DNA from: Iodobacter fluviatilis
GTDB lineage: Bacteria > Pseudomonadota > Gammaproteobacteria > Burkholderiales > Chitinibacteraceae
DNA length: 64,000 bases
Direction: 5' to 3'
Assembly (NCBI RefSeq): GCF_900451195.1
Contig: NZ_UGHR01000001.1
Location: 124,001-188,000, forward strand
This document shows positions 61,071-64,000 of the stretch, piece after piece. Numbering within the stretch: the stretch's first letter is position 1; every line of letters starts with the position of its first letter. The position numbers and the translations under genes were made by a program. The notes beneath the pieces were generated by a model. That model saw nothing but the letters and a program-made list of their open reading frames with translations. It was not told the DNA's origin and ran no database searches.

Positions 61071-61445
61071 ATGCAATCACTTAGTCCTGCCGATGTTATT
61101 CAACGCCAGCTTGATGCTTATAACGCCAAAAATGTCGATGCTTGGCTTGCAACTTATGCCGCAGATGCGCAGCAGTTTACCCTGCATGGCGAGCTGCTGG
61201 CTGCGGGGCATGCGGCGATCCGCTCGCGGGTTCTTAGCCGATTTGCTGAGCCGGATTTATACGCCAAGCTTTTGCAGCGCACGGTAATGGGGCCCATTGT
61301 GGTGGATTATGAGCGGATTACGCGTAATTTCCCCGAGGGGAAAGGCACGGTAGAAATGCTTTGCGTTTACGAGGTGGCCGATGGACTCATTCAGAAGGTT
61401 TCCTTTGCTTTTGGAGAGCCGCTGCTGATGGTGCCTGGCGCATAG
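61071..61445 (+). CDS. NTF2-like (SnoaL-type) protein
   Basis: The 124-residue product has the cone-shaped NTF2-like fold pattern: VIQRQLDAYNAKNVDAWLATYAAD at the N-terminus, and VEMLCVYEVADGLIQKVSFAFGE near the end. Such proteins are often small-molecule isomerases or hydrolases, but no substrate can be named. The following gene's ATG touches its TAG directly. Confidence 0.82.
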   Translation: MQSLSPADVIQRQLDAYNAKNVDAWLATYAADAQQFTLHGELLAAGHAAIRSRVLSRFAEPDLYAKLLQRTVMGPIVVDYERITRNFPEGKGTVEMLCVYEVADGLIQKVSFAFGEPLLMVPGA

Positions 61446-62006
61446 ATGGATTTTTATCAGCAATTAACGCTTTGGCTAAAGGCCGATCCTGTGCGCTGCC
61501 AAGCGCTGCGCCAGGCCGCAGACTTGGAGCTGCCAGATTGGTGTATTGCGGCGGGTTTTGTGCGCAATCTGGTTTGGGATCGCTTGCATGATTACGCTGA
61601 GCCAACGCCTTTGGCGGATATCGATCTGATTTATTTTAATGCGGAGGATATTTCGGAAGAGGTAGACAGGGCGCTGGAGCGGTGTTTAATGCAAAATTCG
61701 GATCTGCTCTGGTCGGTTAAAAATCAGGCCAGAATGCATAGCCGTAATGGCGATGCACCCTATTTAAATACGCTGGATGCAATGTCCTATTGGCCAGAGT
61801 TAGAAACGGCAATTGGCGTTAGCCTGGCATCTGATCCAGTGTTTATTTCTCCATTCCCCTTAGAAAACCTCCGTGATCTACAAATTACACTGAACCCAAA
61901 ACGCCCCAAAATAAGCGATTTTGAGGCGAGGGTGGCAGAGAAAAAATGGCTGGAGATCTGGCCAAAATTACAGGTGAACAGGCAGGATTATGATTTTAAA
62001 GAATGA
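61446..62006 (+). CDS. Nucleotidyltransferase-like protein (DUF925 type), copy 2
   Basis: This 186-residue paralogue of the gene at 59327 has DWCIAAGFVRNLVWDRLHD and LADIDLIYFNAEDIS, giving the same Gly-rich plus Asp-x-Asp pattern. It also shares FPLENLRDLQITLNP and the KKWLEIWPKL C-terminal region. The copies differ strongly in the middle, so duplication is old or they arrived separately. It begins with no gap after the NTF2-like gene. Confidence 0.85.
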   Translation: MDFYQQLTLWLKADPVRCQALRQAADLELPDWCIAAGFVRNLVWDRLHDYAEPTPLADIDLIYFNAEDISEEVDRALERCLMQNSDLLWSVKNQARMHSRNGDAPYLNTLDAMSYWPELETAIGVSLASDPVFISPFPLENLRDLQITLNPKRPKISDFEARVAEKKWLEIWPKLQVNRQDYDFKE

Positions 62007-62062
62007 CTCATTGATATGAGAAACAGGCTGAGCAATTACGTGCTGTTTATTATAAAAATACT

Positions 62063-62130
62063 CAGAAGCCAAAGAGCAGTGTTGTATTTATTTTGTTCTC
62101 TGTGAGACCACGTATTCTCTGAGGCTTCTG
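62063..62130. repeat. Inverted-repeat element at convergent gene ends
   Basis: CAGAAGCCAAAGAG (62063-62076) and CTCTGAGGCTTCTG (62117-62130) match at 12 of 14 positions. The core shares CTCTGTG and ACGTATT-like words with the element at 20252-20372. It may end both converging transcripts. Confidence 0.55.
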
Positions 62131-62171
62131 TGGCTTAAGGTGTGGGTTTTGTTATTTCTTTAAGCATGGAT

Positions 62172-62738
62172 TTATGCCGTTCTGGCATAAATCCGCGTAT
62201 TACGCAGCGTGCCATCGGGATCTGATCTTTCATTTTTCAGGATGCCTTCAAGCTCAAACCCAGCTTTTTCAGCAACCCGCCAGCTGGCGGTATTTAAATC
62301 ATCTGCAATAATCTCTAAACGTTTGGCTTTTAAGTGTTCAAAAGCAAACTGGCTAAGAGCGCTGACGGCTTCGGTGATCAGGCCGTGTCCGTGTAATGAA
62401 GTGCGGCACCAATAGCCTATTTCAAATTTGGGAATCTCCCAATCTATTCGGTGCAATCCTGAAGCGCCCACAAATTGCCCGGTTTCTTTTAAAAACACCA
62501 GCATATTTAAATTGCTGCGGCTCATAAAATCGGCATGGCTCTGGCGGCAAAAAATTTCTGCATCGTCTGCTGTTGGCTCGTGCATGGCCCATGGCAGCGA
62601 GGCGGGGAACTGGCGTAGTTGCTGGATCGATTCTGTTTTGGCTTCGTGCATGGCTAGGCCATCGCCAGAGCGTGGGCAGCGGATAATCAGCCGTTTAGTG
62701 GTGATTTCATCAGGAAAATCTAGAAGGATTGGGTTCAT
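62172..62738 (-). CDS. GNAT family N-acetyltransferase, RimJ/RimL type
   Basis: The 188-residue product resembles the RimJ/RimL group: ITTKRLIIRCPRSGDGLAM at the N-terminus, FEIGYWCRTSLHGHGLITEAV at the acetyl-CoA site, and EIIADDLNTASWRVAEKAGFELEG. This group acetylates protein N-termini or small amines; the target is unknown. The frame opens 22 codons earlier inside the cyclophilin gene; I chose MNPILLDF because homology begins there. It follows the cyclophilin gene by 19 bases. Confidence 0.87.
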   Translation of the reverse strand: MNPILLDFPDEITTKRLIIRCPRSGDGLAMHEAKTESIQQLRQFPASLPWAMHEPTADDAEIFCRQSHADFMSRSNLNMLVFLKETGQFVGASGLHRIDWEIPKFEIGYWCRTSLHGHGLITEAVSALSQFAFEHLKAKRLEIIADDLNTASWRVAEKAGFELEGILKNERSDPDGTLRNTRIYARTA

Positions 62739-62757
62739 GCTTATGCTCTGAATCGGT

Positions 62758-63660
62758 TTATTGGATTGCTCGGATGGGGACGCTGGCACTGCATAAATCG
62801 ACATGGCCGGGGCTGTTGATAAACCATTGCTCAGCCCTGATACGGCGGGCTTGCAGCAGGTTTTGCCAGCTTTTGCTGTCGGTACGTAGTATTTCCAGCT
62901 TGGGGCGCTCGCTGTCAGGCAGATCGCTTAGCAGCCGCACTCGGTTGATCGTGGTTCTTTGTTCTGGTTTTTCATAAAAGCCCATCGCCCCAGTGCCACG
63001 CGGCAGGCCGCTCAGCCATTGCATACCTTGCAGTACCCGGCCAACAAGGGTGATGTTTAAATCCAGGCCACGTGGTGCCTGGCCAATAACGGTGTACAGC
63101 TCGCTGCCGTTGCTGCTGTCGGCGGCCATATCGCGCCCCGCACCCACCATTCCATAGCAATGTGTGAGCCAAGCGCGGCCTGTTTTGGGATTAGCCGCTG
63201 CAGGCATGCCGTTTACCCAGCCTGTTACCGGGGCAAAGGGATCGGTTTCTTTAAGGCGGGTCAGAGGTAGATTTTTGAGGGGAATATCAAATTCGGCCGG
63301 GAGTTTTTTTTCTGCACTGCCTAAAGATTTGGGGCTGCTTTCGCTGTTTGGATCGCCCCATTGGCTGACATAATTATCTTGCACACGAATAATCGCCAGC
63401 TGGTCAAAATATCCTTCATGGGCCATTTTGCGGATATTGGCAACGTGGCGCGGGGCAAAGCGGGGGGCCAGCTCGATGATGACTTGGCCTGCAGCTAAAT
63501 CCATGATCAGAGTGTTGTCCGGATCCAGTGGCCGCCAGTCGCTTGCGGGGGATTTTTCTAAAACCTGAGCACTGGTGATACCCTGCTGTTTACCGGCGGC
63601 AAAGCTGTTGGCGGCCAGTAAAAGTAGGCCAAGGGCAAGTGGTGTCCATTTGCTCAACAT
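62758..63660 (-). CDS. Exported cyclophilin-type peptidyl-prolyl isomerase
   Basis: The 300-residue product has a signal peptide (1-21, ALGLLLLAANSFAAG) and a cyclophilin domain (about 48-225). Recognisable parts are VIIELAPRFAPRHVANIRKM, YFDQLAIIRVQDNYVSQWGDP, and GSELYTVIGQAPRGLDLNITLVGRVLQGM. Long insertions relative to small bacterial cyclophilins lie between strands (ETDPFAPVTGWVNGMPAAANP). Activity is likely but the catalytic Arg region (FRIHR in others) is here IIRVQDN, so Arg is kept in a changed setting. A helical C-terminal extension of about 70 residues is present. Confidence 0.85.
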   Translation of the reverse strand: MLSKWTPLALGLLLLAANSFAAGKQQGITSAQVLEKSPASDWRPLDPDNTLIMDLAAGQVIIELAPRFAPRHVANIRKMAHEGYFDQLAIIRVQDNYVSQWGDPNSESSPKSLGSAEKKLPAEFDIPLKNLPLTRLKETDPFAPVTGWVNGMPAAANPKTGRAWLTHCYGMVGAGRDMAADSSNGSELYTVIGQAPRGLDLNITLVGRVLQGMQWLSGLPRGTGAMGFYEKPEQRTTINRVRLLSDLPDSERPKLEILRTDSKSWQNLLQARRIRAEQWFINSPGHVDLCSASVPIRAIQ

Positions 63661-63699
63661 AGAAACTCCAGAAAGGACTGGCAGGCTGAAAAGGCGGGC

Positions 63700-63960
63700 T
63701 TAACTGCTTAAGGCTTGTAAGAATTCATCGCTGTCAAAGCCATCCTTCATCTGATGGCCGCGTACAATCAGAAAAGGGGTACCCACTGCGCCATAGGCGT
63801 TAAATTCCTGCTGGCAGCGCTGATCAATTGTCATATTACATTCGGTGAAGGCAAAACCATTCTGATTTAACCATGATTTAGCCTCGCTGCAATAAGCACA
63901 TTCTGTGGTGGAATACATGGTGACTTCGCCGGGTTTTACGGCGGATGCTAATTGGCTCAT
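63700..63960 (-). CDS. Glutaredoxin-like protein
   Basis: The 86-residue product has one glutaredoxin fold: VTMYSTTECAYCSEAKSWL with a C-x-x-C motif (CAYC), and a cis-Pro in VGTPFLIVRG. A third Cys follows in FTECNMTIDQRCQQ. It is of the NrdH/Grx-like small type. It lies 39 bases upstream of the exported cyclophilin on the same strand and could be cotranscribed. No signal peptide is seen, so it acts in the cytosol. Confidence 0.88.
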   Translation of the reverse strand: MSQLASAVKPGEVTMYSTTECAYCSEAKSWLNQNGFAFTECNMTIDQRCQQEFNAYGAVGTPFLIVRGHQMKDGFDSDEFLQALSS

Positions 63961-64000
63961 CTGGTTTGTGCTGTATTCGGTATTACTTTTATTATTTGAA

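Noticed and set aside
57022..62006. Possible integron cassette array
   Set aside because: The gene types would suit cassettes, and one GTTAGGC lies at 58745-58751, but no repeated attC-like sites separate the genes, many genes overlap, and no integrase is seen.
1..64000. tRNA or rRNA genes
   Set aside because: No T-loop consensus with a matching acceptor stem and no rRNA-like stretch was noticed. A covariance-model scan would be decisive; a hit would refute this.

Overview
The window looks like chromosome from a betaproteobacterium of order Neisseriales, most like the Chromobacteriaceae (Iodobacter, Chitinibacter or Deefgea type). This placement is inferred from gene content: the ubiE-ubiJ-ubiB ubiquinone cluster, phoB-phoR, pilT-pilU followed by a FimV-like gene, the gpmI-envC-ctpA cluster, a secreted GH18 chitinase with two chitin-binding modules, and neisserial-type short palindromic repeats (20-bp ATTCCC-N8-GGGAAT). 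No rRNA, tRNA, CRISPR array, intact insertion sequence or prophage was seen.

Layout. 1-6.1 kb: the start of an alpha-2-macroglobulin-like gene that runs off the left edge, two membrane proteins, transaldolase, and phoB-phoR. 6.2-9.9 kb: DUF971 gene, ubiE, ubiJ, a 369-bp repeat element, ubiB. 10-20.3 kb: phzF-like gene, ppc, two unknown genes, a long AT-rich gap, chitinase, murB, tatD-like. 20.4-33.3 kb, mostly minus strand: trpS behind a possible leader peptide and hairpin, an E1-like moeB/thiF gene, ctpA, envC, gpmI, an arsR-type regulator, tlpA-dsbD-cutA divergent from fxsA, and yggS-proC-yggT. 33.6-43 kb: pilT, pilU, fimV-like, uvrA, a YajR-like MFS transporter, ssb.

43.2-51.9 kb is the main accessory block: a type I restriction-modification locus in the order hsdM-hsdS-(DUF3800)-(RNase-like unknown)-(DUF6933-like)-hsdR. 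The first four genes are translationally coupled by short overlaps. The two small genes behind hsdS resemble nuclease-type effectors, in a position reminiscent of the anticodon nuclease PrrC inside its hsd cassette. hsdM, hsdS and hsdR each contain, in frame, a different class of palindromic repeat that normally lies between genes.

52-64 kb: a fused OsmC-YcaO protein, a periplasmic-binding/PAS/GGDEF sensor, a small MITE-like element, then a run of small plus-strand genes (RraB-like, OsmC, GNAT, DUF523, two paralogous nucleotidyltransferase-like genes, PfpI, NTF2-like), ending with a minus-strand glutaredoxin-like, cyclophilin and GNAT group. The window is rich in non-coding palindromic repeats of at least six kinds. 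The most interesting items are the hsd locus with its embedded effectors and in-frame repeats, the trpS leader, and the overlapping divergent start codons of cutA and fxsA.
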